Part shown: positions 7,120-13,506 of the stretch, one piece after another
How the letters are laid out: every line of letters begins with the position of its first letter
Numbering within the stretch: position 1 is the stretch's first letter
Assembly (NCBI GenBank): GCA_050309585.1
Contig: JBNRML010000030.1
Location: 1 to 17,363 of the forward strand
Length of the DNA: 17,363 nt
Reading direction: 5' to 3'
From: Bovifimicola sp050309585
Lineage (GTDB): Bacteria > Bacillota > Clostridia > Lachnospirales > Lachnospiraceae
Translations under genes and position numbers: made by a program
Notes under the pieces: model-generated
Database searches by the model: none
The model's input: only the letters and a program-made list of their open reading frames with translations
What the model was told of the DNA's origin: nothing

Positions 7120-7617
7120 CTATACAGCATAATCAAAAAACTGTCCTGCCAGTGCTTCGGAATCAAGAAGCTTTTGATTTTTCTCATATGGATTACTTTC
7201 GTTGTATTTAATCTGTGTGGTTGTTGTGCCGCCTGCAACATAGGAGCGGCCACATTCAGGACAGGTTGCGGTCTTTAAATTTACATTTGCCGAAATGACC
7301 TTTCCATCCATTTTAGCTGCATTGTCATAAGCATTGGCAACGTGCTCCTGTTCGTGTGCCCTTACGGCACCGGCTGACATAGAAGGAGAAATATGAGCGG
7401 CAGATTTAAAAGAAACCATTTCATCAGAACCGTCCTGATATTTTCTCTCTTTGCAAGTCTGACATTCTATTCTTCCGGAACGCTTAAGAGAACGGATTTG
7501 TGCATCATTTCCACTAGAAACGTCGTCACGGGATAATTTTGCTATTCTGTCCACGGGTACATTGTTATATACAAAACTTCCATAGCCTGCGGAATAACCA
7601 TAAAGTCCACCTATCAT
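7120..7617 (-). CDS. Small HExxH zinc-ribbon protein, SprA-related-like putative metalloprotease
   Basis: The product has 165 residues. A candidate zinc-protease motif HEQEH lies at 88-92 within AVRAHEQEHVANAY. Two CxxC pairs, at 52/55 (CQTC) and 119/122 (CPEC), flank it and could form a zinc ribbon. The context RAHEQEH and the later GGTTTTQIKY resemble the SprA-related family (RAHEQAH followed by a glycine-rich strand), but I cannot confirm membership. No signal peptide or membrane segment is seen; the N-terminus is rich in G and Y. AAAGGAG (complement of 7625-7631) is 7 nt before the ATG at 7617; an in-frame ATG at 7674 lacks such a site. It lies 97 nt downstream of tex on the same strand. 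Substrate and activity are unknown. Confidence 0.75.
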   Translation of the reverse strand: MIGGLYGYSAGYGSFVYNNVPVDRIAKLSRDDVSSGNDAQIRSLKRSGRIECQTCKERKYQDGSDEMVSFKSAAHISPSMSAGAVRAHEQEHVANAYDNAAKMDGKVISANVNLKTATCPECGRSYVAGGTTTTQIKYNESNPYEKNQKLLDSEALAGQFFDYAV

Positions 7618-7632
7618 ACAAAAACTCCTTTC

Positions 7633-7681
7633 CATAATTAATGCACTATCATACAAAAGATACCGAGAGTACATAATTAAT
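7633..7681. repeat. Short copy of the tex-leader repeat, flanked by a 10-bp direct repeat
   Basis: The 24 bases at 7651-7674 match 10028-10051 at 21 positions, and 7655-7674 match the complement of 9891-9910 at 19 of 20. The piece is bounded by ATGCACTATC (7641-7650) and GAGAGTACAT (7665-7674), an imperfect inverted pair (8 of 10). It is flanked by direct copies of CATAATTAAT (7633-7642 and 7672-7681), as a target-site duplication would be. It lies between tex and the small HExxH gene, so may be a decayed or solo end of the 9891-10051 element. Confidence 0.6.
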
Positions 7682-7714
7682 TTTTATCACGAATATCTAT
7701 AATCTAAAGATATC

Positions 7715-9868
7715 CTATTTGATTTTCATTGTCAACTGAATTCTTTTTTTAGCAACATCAACGCTCATAACCTGAACGTCAACAATGTCTCCAACGCTCA
7801 CTGCATCTAATGGATGCTTGATATATCTCTCTGTAATCTGGGAAATATGAACAAGTCCATCCTGGTGAACGCCGATGTCTACAAATGCACCGAAGTCAAT
7901 AACATTTCTTACGGTTCCCTTTAAAACCATTCCTGGTGCAAGGTCGGTTATGTCTAAGACATCAGTTTTGAGAATAGGTTTTGGCATTTCTTCTCTAGGG
8001 TCTCTGCCAGGCTTTTCTAATTCTGAAACAATGTCTTTGAGGGTTATTTCGCCGACATCAAGCTCTTCTGATAATTTTTTGTAATCCTTAATAATCATAC
8101 TGATTCCAACTAATTTTCCACCCTTTAAATCATCTGGATCAAAATTATATTTTTTCATAAGTGCCATGGCGGCTTCGTATGACTCTGGGTGCACACTTGT
8201 GGAATCCAGAGGATTTTTACCATCGCTTATGCGCATGAATCCGGCACACTGTAAAAATGCTTTAGGTCCAAGCTTCTCTACCTTAAGTAATTGCTTTCTG
8301 TCAGTAAACCTTCCGTTTTCTTCGCGGTATTTAACAATATTTTTTGCCACAGCTTTTGAGATGCCTGAAATATATTCTAAAAGACTGGCAGAGGCTGTAT
8401 TTAAGTCAACACCAACTCTGTTAACGCAGTCTTCAACTACACCTGAAAGTGCCTCGGAGAGCTTCTTCTGGTTCATATCGTGCTGATACTGTCCTACACC
8501 TATTGATTTAGGGTCAATTTTTACCAATTCGGCAAGTGGGTCCTGCACGCGGCGGGCAATAGAAGTAGAACTTCTCTGGCCTACGTCAAAATTAGGAAAT
8601 TCCTCTGTGGCAAGCTTGCTTGCAGAGTAAACGGAAGCACCGGCTTCGTTTGTGATAACATAGGAAACTTTGGATTTGCAAGCCTTAATAATGTCAACAA
8701 TAATCATTTCAGATTCTCTGGAAGCCGTACCATTGCCAACTGAAATAAGTGAAATGTTGTATTTATCAATCAAATCCAAAACAATCCTTTTAGATTCCTC
8801 AACCTTGTTTTGAGGTGCCGTTGGATAAATTACGGTTGTGTCAAGAACCTTTCCTGTAGGGTCAACAACTGCAAGCTTACAGCCTGTACGGAAGGCAGGG
8901 TCCCAGCCTAAAACAACCTGGCCGGAAATAGGTGGCTGCATAAGAAGCTGAGTGAGATTTTTGCCAAAAACCTTAATGGCATTGTCTTCCGCAGTTTCAG
9001 TGAGCTCATTTCTGATATCCCTTTCGATGGCTGGAGCAATCAGACGCTTATAGCTGTCAGCAATTGCAGTATCTAATATTTCAGTGCATGCAGGATTTTT
9101 TTCAGTAACAAGCATTTTATGTAAATAAGAAATAATGGCATCCTCGTCTACAGAGATTTTAACAGAAAGGATTTTTTCTTTTTCACCTCTGTTAATGGCC
9201 AAAATTCTGTGTCCGGCGATTTTATTTACAGGCTCTTCAAAATTGTAATACATTTCGTAAACGGATTCTGCTTCTTCATCTTTGGCAGCAGATATGATTT
9301 TTCCGTTTTTATAGGTAAAGTTTCTTATATAAGTCCGGTAAGTTGCGTCATCTGAAATAAATTCGGCAATAATGTCCATTGCACCATTTACAGCATCCTC
9401 GTAAGAATTTACCTCTTTTTCTGCGTCAATGTAATTCTCGGCCTCTTTTTTTACATCATAAGAAGTTAACTGTGCAATAATGGCTGTCGCAAAAGGTTCC
9501 AGGCCCTTCTCCTTTGCGATGGTTGCTCTGGTTCTCTTTTTTGGGCGATATGGAAGATATAAATCCTCCAGGGCAACCATGGTTGAAGCCTCATTTATCT
9601 TATTTTTGAGTTCTTCAGTTAATTTCCCCTGTTCCTCAATGCTGGAAAGAATGACCTCCCGACGCTCGTTTAAGTTCCTTAAATATGTAAGACGCTCATC
9701 TAAGTTTCTTAGTATTTCGTCATTTAATGAGCCTGTTACTTCCTTTCTGTAACGGGCGATGAAAGGAATGGTATTTCCTTCATCTATTAATTTTATTGTA
9801 GCTTCTACCTGAGACACCTTTATGCCAAGCTCATCAGCTAAAAGTTTTGAAATATTTATTTCTGACAT
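7715..9868 (-). CDS. tex: Tex-family RNA-binding transcription accessory protein with S1 domain
   Basis: The 717-residue product matches Tex, a cytoplasmic nucleic-acid-binding protein related to eukaryotic Spt6 and linked to transcription. It has an N-terminal helical and HTH region (SKLLADELGIKVSQVEATIKLIDEGNTIPFIARYRKEVTG), then an RNase H-like YqgF domain (VVLGWDPAFRTGCKLAVVD), helix-hairpin-helix motifs (about 490-560, including GISKAVAKNIVKYREENG), and a C-terminal S1 domain (GTVRNVIDFGAFVDIGVHQDGLVHIS). The length is normal for the family. An ATG at 9874 directly abuts GGAGG; the ATG at 9868 is 6 nt from it (complement of 9875-9879) and is preferred. No strong terminator separates it from the small HExxH gene downstream, so the two may be cotranscribed. 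Confidence 0.96.
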   Translation of the reverse strand: MSEINISKLLADELGIKVSQVEATIKLIDEGNTIPFIARYRKEVTGSLNDEILRNLDERLTYLRNLNERREVILSSIEEQGKLTEELKNKINEASTMVALEDLYLPYRPKKRTRATIAKEKGLEPFATAIIAQLTSYDVKKEAENYIDAEKEVNSYEDAVNGAMDIIAEFISDDATYRTYIRNFTYKNGKIISAAKDEEAESVYEMYYNFEEPVNKIAGHRILAINRGEKEKILSVKISVDEDAIISYLHKMLVTEKNPACTEILDTAIADSYKRLIAPAIERDIRNELTETAEDNAIKVFGKNLTQLLMQPPISGQVVLGWDPAFRTGCKLAVVDPTGKVLDTTVIYPTAPQNKVEESKRIVLDLIDKYNISLISVGNGTASRESEMIIVDIIKACKSKVSYVITNEAGASVYSASKLATEEFPNFDVGQRSSTSIARRVQDPLAELVKIDPKSIGVGQYQHDMNQKKLSEALSGVVEDCVNRVGVDLNTASASLLEYISGISKAVAKNIVKYREENGRFTDRKQLLKVEKLGPKAFLQCAGFMRISDGKNPLDSTSVHPESYEAAMALMKKYNFDPDDLKGGKLVGISMIIKDYKKLSEELDVGEITLKDIVSELEKPGRDPREEMPKPILKTDVLDITDLAPGMVLKGTVRNVIDFGAFVDIGVHQDGLVHISQITERYIKHPLDAVSVGDIVDVQVMSVDVAKKRIQLTMKIK

Positions 9869-9890
9869 ATTCATCCTCCAATCTTAAGAA

Positions 9891-10051
9891 ATGTACTCTC
9901 GGAATCTTTTTCACATATGCCTTTCTGGCTATATTTTCACTGTACTTCTTCAGTTTTCTCGTCGTACACACCGTGTACGCACTGCGAAAACTTCATTGTC
10001 CAGTAAAAATCTATCTCAGAAACTCATATACAAAAGATTACGAGATTACAT
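9891..10051. repeat. 161-nt fold-back element (MITE-like) in the tex leader
   Basis: This stretch is an imperfect palindrome centred on 9971. Its ends are ATGTACTCTCG (9891-9901) and CGAGATTACAT (10041-10051); the core is CGTACAC (9963-9969) and GTGTACG (9973-9979) around ACC. Between them the arms pair over most of their length with small gaps (by eye roughly three quarters). It is flanked by AAGAAATGTACT at 9886-9897 and 10052-10063. It encodes no transposase, so it would be a miniature, trans-mobilised or extinct element. It fills the gene-free stretch 9869-10180 with the two promoters that follow. Related short copy at 7651-7674. Confidence 0.8.
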
Positions 10052-10076
10052 AAGAAATGTACTATCAAACAGTCAT

Positions 10077-10105
10077 AGTATAAATTAAGAATGAAAAAAA
10101 AACAA
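10077..10105 (-). promoter_or_regulatory. Candidate tex promoter on the minus strand
   Basis: Reading leftward: TTGTTT (complement of 10100-10105), a 17-nt spacer and TATACT (complement of 10077-10082). Transcription would start near 10070, so the whole 161-nt fold-back element would lie inside the tex 5' untranslated RNA. The -35 box is weak. Confidence 0.45.
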
Positions 10106-10118
10106 CTTGAAAAATATG

Positions 10119-10147
10119 TTGAAAAGTTATGGTACCTGTGATATTAT
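10119..10147 (+). promoter_or_regulatory. Promoter of the 169-residue membrane protein gene, extended -10
   Basis: TTGAAA (10119-10124), a 17-nt spacer, TATTAT (10142-10147) with TGA just before it. It is divergent from the tex promoter. Confidence 0.65.
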
Positions 10148-10180
10148 TTAGGTATATTTTGGAAAAAAGGAGGATGAAAA

Positions 10181-10690
10181 ATGGAATACAATCAGTTTAA
10201 TCCACAGAATAATCAGTTCAACCCAAATATGGGAAGACCATCAGGTGGTTCAAACGGTATCCTTAAATGGATTGGTTTGGGATGTTCAGCATTCGGAACA
10301 TTACTTACAGTTATTTTCACAATTATCACATGTTCAAGAGGATATGCGGCATCGGCGTTTGGTAAAATGTATTCAAGCAAGAGATCAATCCAAAAAGCTG
10401 GTCAGAAGATGGCTGAGGATAATAAGATATTAGGTCTTTCATTATTCTGGATTGGTGCATTAATCGGTATGATTATCGCTATCGTGGGTCTTGTACTTAC
10501 TATACTTAGCAAGGAAAAAGGTGCTCAGCTTGATAAGCTTGCCATGGTAGGTGTAGCAGTAGCAGCAGCTGGTATTCTTTACGGTCTTATTTCTATATCT
10601 ACAATGTGTTCATATGGATGTTCATATAACTGCAGCTATGAAGACAGAATGGATGAGCTAAAGAGTGACTATGATGATGATTGGGATTAA
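10181..10690 (+). CDS. Three-helix membrane protein of unknown function
   Basis: I do not recognise a family. The 169-residue product starts with an Asn/Gln/Pro-rich soluble stretch containing two NQFNP repeats (residues 11-15 region and just before it). Three hydrophobic helices follow at about 27-50, 83-109 and 119-142, with a basic loop between the first two (KMYSSKRSIQKAGQK). After the last helix comes a Cys/Tyr stretch with CSY three times (143-153) and a strongly acidic tail (DELKSDYDDDWD). The layout recalls small DUF4190-like envelope proteins, but this is only a resemblance. AAGGAGG (10167-10173) is 7 nt before ATG. It has its own promoter and terminator, so it is transcribed alone. 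Confidence 0.75.
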   Translation: MEYNQFNPQNNQFNPNMGRPSGGSNGILKWIGLGCSAFGTLLTVIFTIITCSRGYAASAFGKMYSSKRSIQKAGQKMAEDNKILGLSLFWIGALIGMIIAIVGLVLTILSKEKGAQLDKLAMVGVAVAAAGILYGLISISTMCSYGCSYNCSYEDRMDELKSDYDDDWD

Positions 10691-10736
10691 TTAAAATCCA
10701 TAATCATAATTCATACTTTTCTAAGTAGTGCAAATA

Positions 10737-10745
10737 TGGTATAAT
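10737..10745 (+). promoter_or_regulatory. Extended -10 element abutting a terminator
   Basis: TGG plus TATAAT (10740-10745) is identical to the extended -10 of the hpf promoter. No good -35 box lies 16-18 nt upstream (the area is TTTTCT). The terminator stem starts 2 nt later. It may be the promoter of the 10835 gene with the hairpin acting as an attenuator, or chance in A+T-rich DNA. Confidence 0.35.
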
Positions 10746-10746
10746 C

Positions 10747-10785
10747 ACTGCAAATCACATATTCGTGATTTGCAGTTTTTTCTTT
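10747..10785 (+). terminator. Intrinsic terminator between the two membrane protein genes
   Basis: CTGCAAATCAC (10748-10758) pairs perfectly with GTGATTTGCAG (10765-10775) around ATATTC; an outer A/T pair extends it. T6, C and T4 follow (10776-10786). Confidence 0.88.
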
Positions 10786-10834
10786 TATGTAAAAAACTAT
10801 AGTAGTTAGACTGTTGACTTTGAAAAGAGGAAAA

Positions 10835-11362
10835 ATGGAACGAGAAAGAAAACAAAACAATATAAAAGATGAAACAATGAGTTTTGAGGTGGATATAAAG
10901 GCATCGGATTTGTATGAGTTTATGATGTACAGCAATTATGTATCCATTCGGGGAGCGGTGTCAGTTATTTTTTCGATAGTGTGTGTGATTGGAACAATTA
11001 TATATTGGAAAGAAATAACAGTGGTACAACGTGTGATAATGCTTTTTATGGCATCACTATTTACTGTTGTTGCACCGCTTGAATATATGGTTCGTGCAAA
11101 AAAACAGGCTTCGAAAAATTTCAGCAAAACCTATATTTATACCTTCAATGATAGCGGAATTACAATAGCATGTGGAGAAGAAAAATCATCACTTCCATGG
11201 AATCAGGTAATGAAGGTAATTAGTACGAAAAATCTTGTGGTAATATACTTTACCCAGATTAGGGCATTTATCCTTCCGAAGAGAATAATTGGGGAAAGAT
11301 TTAATGAATTAAAAAAAATTATGGAAGAAAACACATCCTGCTATAAGTTTTCAATGAAATAG
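10835..11362 (+). CDS. YcxB-like membrane protein
   Basis: The 175-residue product has two membrane helices at about 38-58 and 63-85, followed by a cytoplasmic beta-rich domain (about 97-160). The latter fits the YcxB-like pattern: a YIYTFNDSGITI strand, then SSLPWNQVMKVISTKNLVVIYFTQIRAFILPKRII, ending in a short helix. Family members are found widely in Firmicutes and their function is not established. An in-frame TTG lies at 10814, but AAAGAGG (10824-10830) stands 4 nt before the ATG at 10835, which is preferred; ATG 10877 is a weaker alternative. No clear promoter is seen between the terminator at 10785 and the gene, except the extended -10 before that terminator. Confidence 0.7.
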   Translation: MERERKQNNIKDETMSFEVDIKASDLYEFMMYSNYVSIRGAVSVIFSIVCVIGTIIYWKEITVVQRVIMLFMASLFTVVAPLEYMVRAKKQASKNFSKTYIYTFNDSGITIACGEEKSSLPWNQVMKVISTKNLVVIYFTQIRAFILPKRIIGERFNELKKIMEENTSCYKFSMK

Positions 11363-11380
11363 AAATATTGTCGTTCGGAT

Positions 11381-11541
11381 ATGGAGGTTAGTATGAAAAA
11401 AGACTCTGAAAGAGCTCTTTTTTCATACAACGAATTGAGACGGAGCCTCAATTCGAGCTATCGCAGTCGAGAAACAGGATAACCTGATTTCTCGACGCGT
11501 GTCTACGCAAATAAATTTGCTCCGACATGGAGGTTAGTATG
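11381..11541 (+). mobile_element. Structured insertion duplicating the tsaE ribosome binding site and start codon
   Basis: The 15-mer ATGGAGGTTAGTATG occurs at 11381-11395 and again at 11527-11541, 146 nt apart; the second copy supplies the GGAGG and ATG of tsaE. Between the copies lie consecutive hairpins: 11391-11403 with 11416-11428 (13 bp, plus inner CTCT/AGAG); 11431-11439 with 11447-11455 (9 bp); 11466-11474 with 11488-11496 (9 bp, plus CAGG/CCTG); and a weaker GCGT/ACGC or GCAAAT/ATTTGC at 11497-11520. No transposase is present. It looks like a small dispersed repeat that inserted at the gene start and left it flanked by a long direct repeat. Its exact ends are uncertain. Confidence 0.65.
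11393..11482 (+). CDS. 29-codon ORF inside the structured repeat
   Basis: The upstream copy of the duplicated start site has GGAGG (11383-11387) 5 nt before ATG (11393), opening a 29-residue frame that ends at TAA (11480-11482). It is basic and serine-rich (starts MKKDSERALFSYNELRR). Because it runs through two hairpins, its composition mainly reflects the repeat. It could be translated, since the initiation signal is as good as that of tsaE, but nothing suggests a function. Confidence 0.25.
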   Translation: MKKDSERALFSYNELRRSLNSSYRSRETG

Positions 11542-11958
11542 GTTTACGAATCAAATTCGCCGGAAGAAACTTTTAATATAGCAAAGGTGTTGGGAGAAAA
11601 GGCACAGCCTGGGCAGATATACACCCTTGATGGAGATTTGGGCGTGGGAAAAACGGTATTTGCCCAGGGCTTTGCAAAGGGAATAGGTGTAACAGACTAT
11701 GTCAATTCACCAACATTTACCATAGTACAGGTATATGAAGATGGAAGGCTGCCTTTGTATCATTTTGATGTGTACAGAATAGCTGACCCGGAAGAAATGT
11801 ATGAGATAGGTTATGAGGAATATTTTTTCGGGGAGGGAGTTTGCCTGGTGGAATGGGCAGAGCTTATTGAAGAATTGCTGCCATCAGAGATAAAGAAGAT
11901 ACAGATATCAAAATCATTGGATAAGGGTTTTGATTATAGAAAAATAGAAATTATCTGA
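11539..11958 (+). CDS. tsaE: tRNA t6A biosynthesis ATPase TsaE
   Basis: TsaE is the small ATPase that works with TsaB and TsaD to transfer the threonylcarbamoyl group to A37 of ANN-decoding tRNAs. The product has 139 residues, typical for the family. Walker A is GDLGVGKT (32-39), followed by the switch-like SPTFTIVQVY and the conserved YHFDVYRI and LVEWAEL stretches. An ATG at 11527 is in frame but is part of the ribosome binding site repeat; GGAGG (11529-11533) stands 5 nt before the ATG at 11539, which also fits the family N-terminus. A structured repeat lies directly upstream and duplicates this initiation region. tsaB follows after 51 nt. Confidence 0.95.
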   Translation: MVYESNSPEETFNIAKVLGEKAQPGQIYTLDGDLGVGKTVFAQGFAKGIGVTDYVNSPTFTIVQVYEDGRLPLYHFDVYRIADPEEMYEIGYEEYFFGEGVCLVEWAELIEELLPSEIKKIQISKSLDKGFDYRKIEII

Positions 11959-12009
11959 TGTGAAATTAGTATTGGTATAAAAAAGTATTTTGAGTCGGAG
12001 GACGGAAGG

Positions 12010-12717
12010 TTGATATTAGCAATTGATAGTTCGTCAATGGTTGCCAGTGTTGCCATTGTCGGTAAAGATACAATTATTTCAGAATATACAGTTAATATGA
12101 AAAAGACACATTCTCAGACGTTGTTGCCTATGATTGATGAGATTGTCAAAATGACAGGAATTGAAAAAAAAGAAATAAAGGCTATAGCTGTAACGAAAGG
12201 GCCAGGTTCATTTACAGGCCTGAGAATAGGTGCGGCTACTGCAAAGGGACTTGCTCTTGCACTTGATATAGGAGTAATTCCTGTTTCTACCATTGAGTCA
12301 ATGGCGTATTCGTACAACCATTGCAATAAATTAATATGTCCAATAATGGATGCCAGAAGAAACCAGGTATATACAGGAATTTATGAGTGCGTTGGAGATG
12401 AGATTTCTATTATTATGCCGGATTGTGCCATATCTATAGAAGAATTAATGAACAAATTGGAAGAAATCGGAAAAGAAGTAATATTTGTAGGCGATGGAAT
12501 TCCTGTATTCAAAGATATTATAGATGAAAAATTAAGAACACCACATTACTTTGGAAAGCAACATATGAACAGGCAGAAAGCCGGAGCTGTCGGTGCTCTT
12601 GCCTGGGAAAAATATGATGCCGGACAGGTGATGAACGGAGATGATTTCTCACCGGAATATATGAGAATGTCTCAGGCTGAAAGAGAGAGAATGGAAAATG
12701 ATAAGAAAAATGACTGA
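12010..12717 (+). CDS. tsaB: tRNA t6A biosynthesis protein TsaB
   Basis: TsaB is a catalytically inactive ASKHA-fold partner that dimerises with TsaD and scaffolds the t6A complex. The product has 235 residues. It begins ILAIDSSSMVASVAIV (first ASKHA strands) and carries the family signature KGPGSFTGLRIGAATAKGLA (about 63-82) and DARRNQVYTGIY. The start is TTG (12010), chosen because GGAGG (11997-12001) is 8 nt upstream and the conserved N-terminus begins at once. The 3' end overlaps rimI by 20 nt. A TGGTATAAA sequence at 11973-11981 could be a weak extended -10, but no -35 box accompanies it. Confidence 0.95.
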   Translation: MILAIDSSSMVASVAIVGKDTIISEYTVNMKKTHSQTLLPMIDEIVKMTGIEKKEIKAIAVTKGPGSFTGLRIGAATAKGLALALDIGVIPVSTIESMAYSYNHCNKLICPIMDARRNQVYTGIYECVGDEISIIMPDCAISIEELMNKLEEIGKEVIFVGDGIPVFKDIIDEKLRTPHYFGKQHMNRQKAGAVGALAWEKYDAGQVMNGDDFSPEYMRMSQAERERMENDKKND

Positions 12718-13126
12718 GAGGGACGTTCCGGGCGTTCATAAGCTGGAGCTTGAATGCTTTAGCGCGCCTTGGTCAGAGATGTCATTAAAAAAAGAAGTTA
12801 ATAATGAACAGTCATTGTTTTATGTTTGTGAAGAAGATGGAGAAATTGCAGGCTACGCGGGAATGTATCTTATATGTGACGAAGGTGACATAACAAACGT
12901 GGCAGTATCGGAAAAATACAGAGGCAGAAAAATTGCCACTGAAATTTTAATAAAAATGTTTGAGGACGCAAAAACACGTGGTGTCCATAAATTCACATTG
13001 GAAGTCAGAAAAAGTAATAGTGTGGCCATTGATTTATATGAAAGACTTGGCTTTGCTGCTGAAGGCTGCAGAAAAAATTTCTATACGGATCCTGCGGAAG
13101 ACGGACTAATTATGTGGAAACGTTAA
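12698..13126 (+). CDS. rimI: Ribosomal protein S18-alanine N-acetyltransferase RimI (GNAT family)
   Basis: RimI acetylates the N-terminal alanine of ribosomal protein S18. The 142-residue product is a single GNAT domain: IRKMTERDVPGVHKLELECF at the N-terminus, the core strand ITNVAVSEKYRGRKIATEIL with the acetyl-CoA loop RGRKIA, and the C-terminal SVAIDLYERLGFAAEGCRKNFY followed by the typical EDGLIMWKR end. It overlaps tsaB by 20 nt, so the two are translationally coupled; the tsaE-tsaB-rimI order is a common arrangement in Firmicutes. The GNAT fold is certain; the S18 specificity is inferred from position and C-terminal pattern. Confidence 0.93.
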   Translation: MIRKMTERDVPGVHKLELECFSAPWSEMSLKKEVNNEQSLFYVCEEDGEIAGYAGMYLICDEGDITNVAVSEKYRGRKIATEILIKMFEDAKTRGVHKFTLEVRKSNSVAIDLYERLGFAAEGCRKNFYTDPAEDGLIMWKR

Positions 13127-13142
13127 TGCTATTTATTACCAC

Positions 13143-13171
13143 TGTAATGTTAAATATTTTTCTATTATAAT
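13143..13171 (+). promoter_or_regulatory. Weak candidate promoter before the 72-residue CxxC protein gene
   Basis: TATAAT (13166-13171) with a poor -35 box TGTAAT (13143-13148) at 17 nt. No terminator hairpin is seen after rimI, so read-through from tsaE is also possible. Confidence 0.3.
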
Positions 13172-13223
13172 GATTTATGTCGGAAATATATTTTTTTAGT
13201 CGAAAAACGTGAGGGTGATAAAA

Positions 13224-13442
13224 ATGAAAAAGAAGTTATTATGTAATAAATGTGGTAAAGAAATAAAGGTTAAAAATAATATAGCAAAAGAAGGCATATT
13301 TCAGATTCAGTACGAATGGGGATATTTTTCAGGAAAGGACGGGCAAATTCATAGAATATGTCTGTGTGAAAAGTGCTACGATAAAATGGTAGAGGGATTT
13401 GCTATTTCTCCAGAAATAAGAGATAATACAGAATTTGTTTAA
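13224..13442 (+). CDS. Small CxxC protein of unknown function, 72 residues
   Basis: I do not recognise a named family. The product starts MKKKLLCNKCGKEIKV, with a CNKC pair at the N-terminus and a second cysteine cluster CLCEKCYDKMV about 40 residues later, the layout of a small treble-clef or rubredoxin-like zinc domain. An aromatic, glycine-containing segment (IQYEWGYFSGKDGQIHR) lies between, where a beta sheet would be expected. AGGGTG (13212-13217) lies 6 nt before the ATG at 13224; an in-frame GTG at 13209 lacks a site. It sits between rimI and rnz, each gap under 100 nt. Confidence 0.65.
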   Translation: MKKKLLCNKCGKEIKVKNNIAKEGIFQIQYEWGYFSGKDGQIHRICLCEKCYDKMVEGFAISPEIRDNTEFV

Positions 13443-13466
13443 AATAACGTAAAAATGTGATAAAAT
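13438..13466 (+). promoter_or_regulatory. Probable rnz promoter with extended -10
   Basis: TTTAAA (13438-13443), a 17-nt spacer and TAAAAT (13461-13466) preceded by TGA. The -35 box overlaps the stop codon of the small CxxC gene. Confidence 0.5.
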
Positions 13467-13506
13467 AATACGATACAGTATATGATTTGGAATTTGGAGG
13501 CAACGT

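Noticed and set aside
7682..7714. Terminator of tex on the minus strand
   Set aside because: Only a weak 6-bp A+T stem (ATATCT with AGATAT) is present, without a proper T tract.
9847..10088. Two plus-strand frames (9847-10053 and 9891-10088)
   Set aside because: They run through the fold-back repeat and the antisense of the tex start, have no ribosome binding site, and their composition reflects the palindrome.
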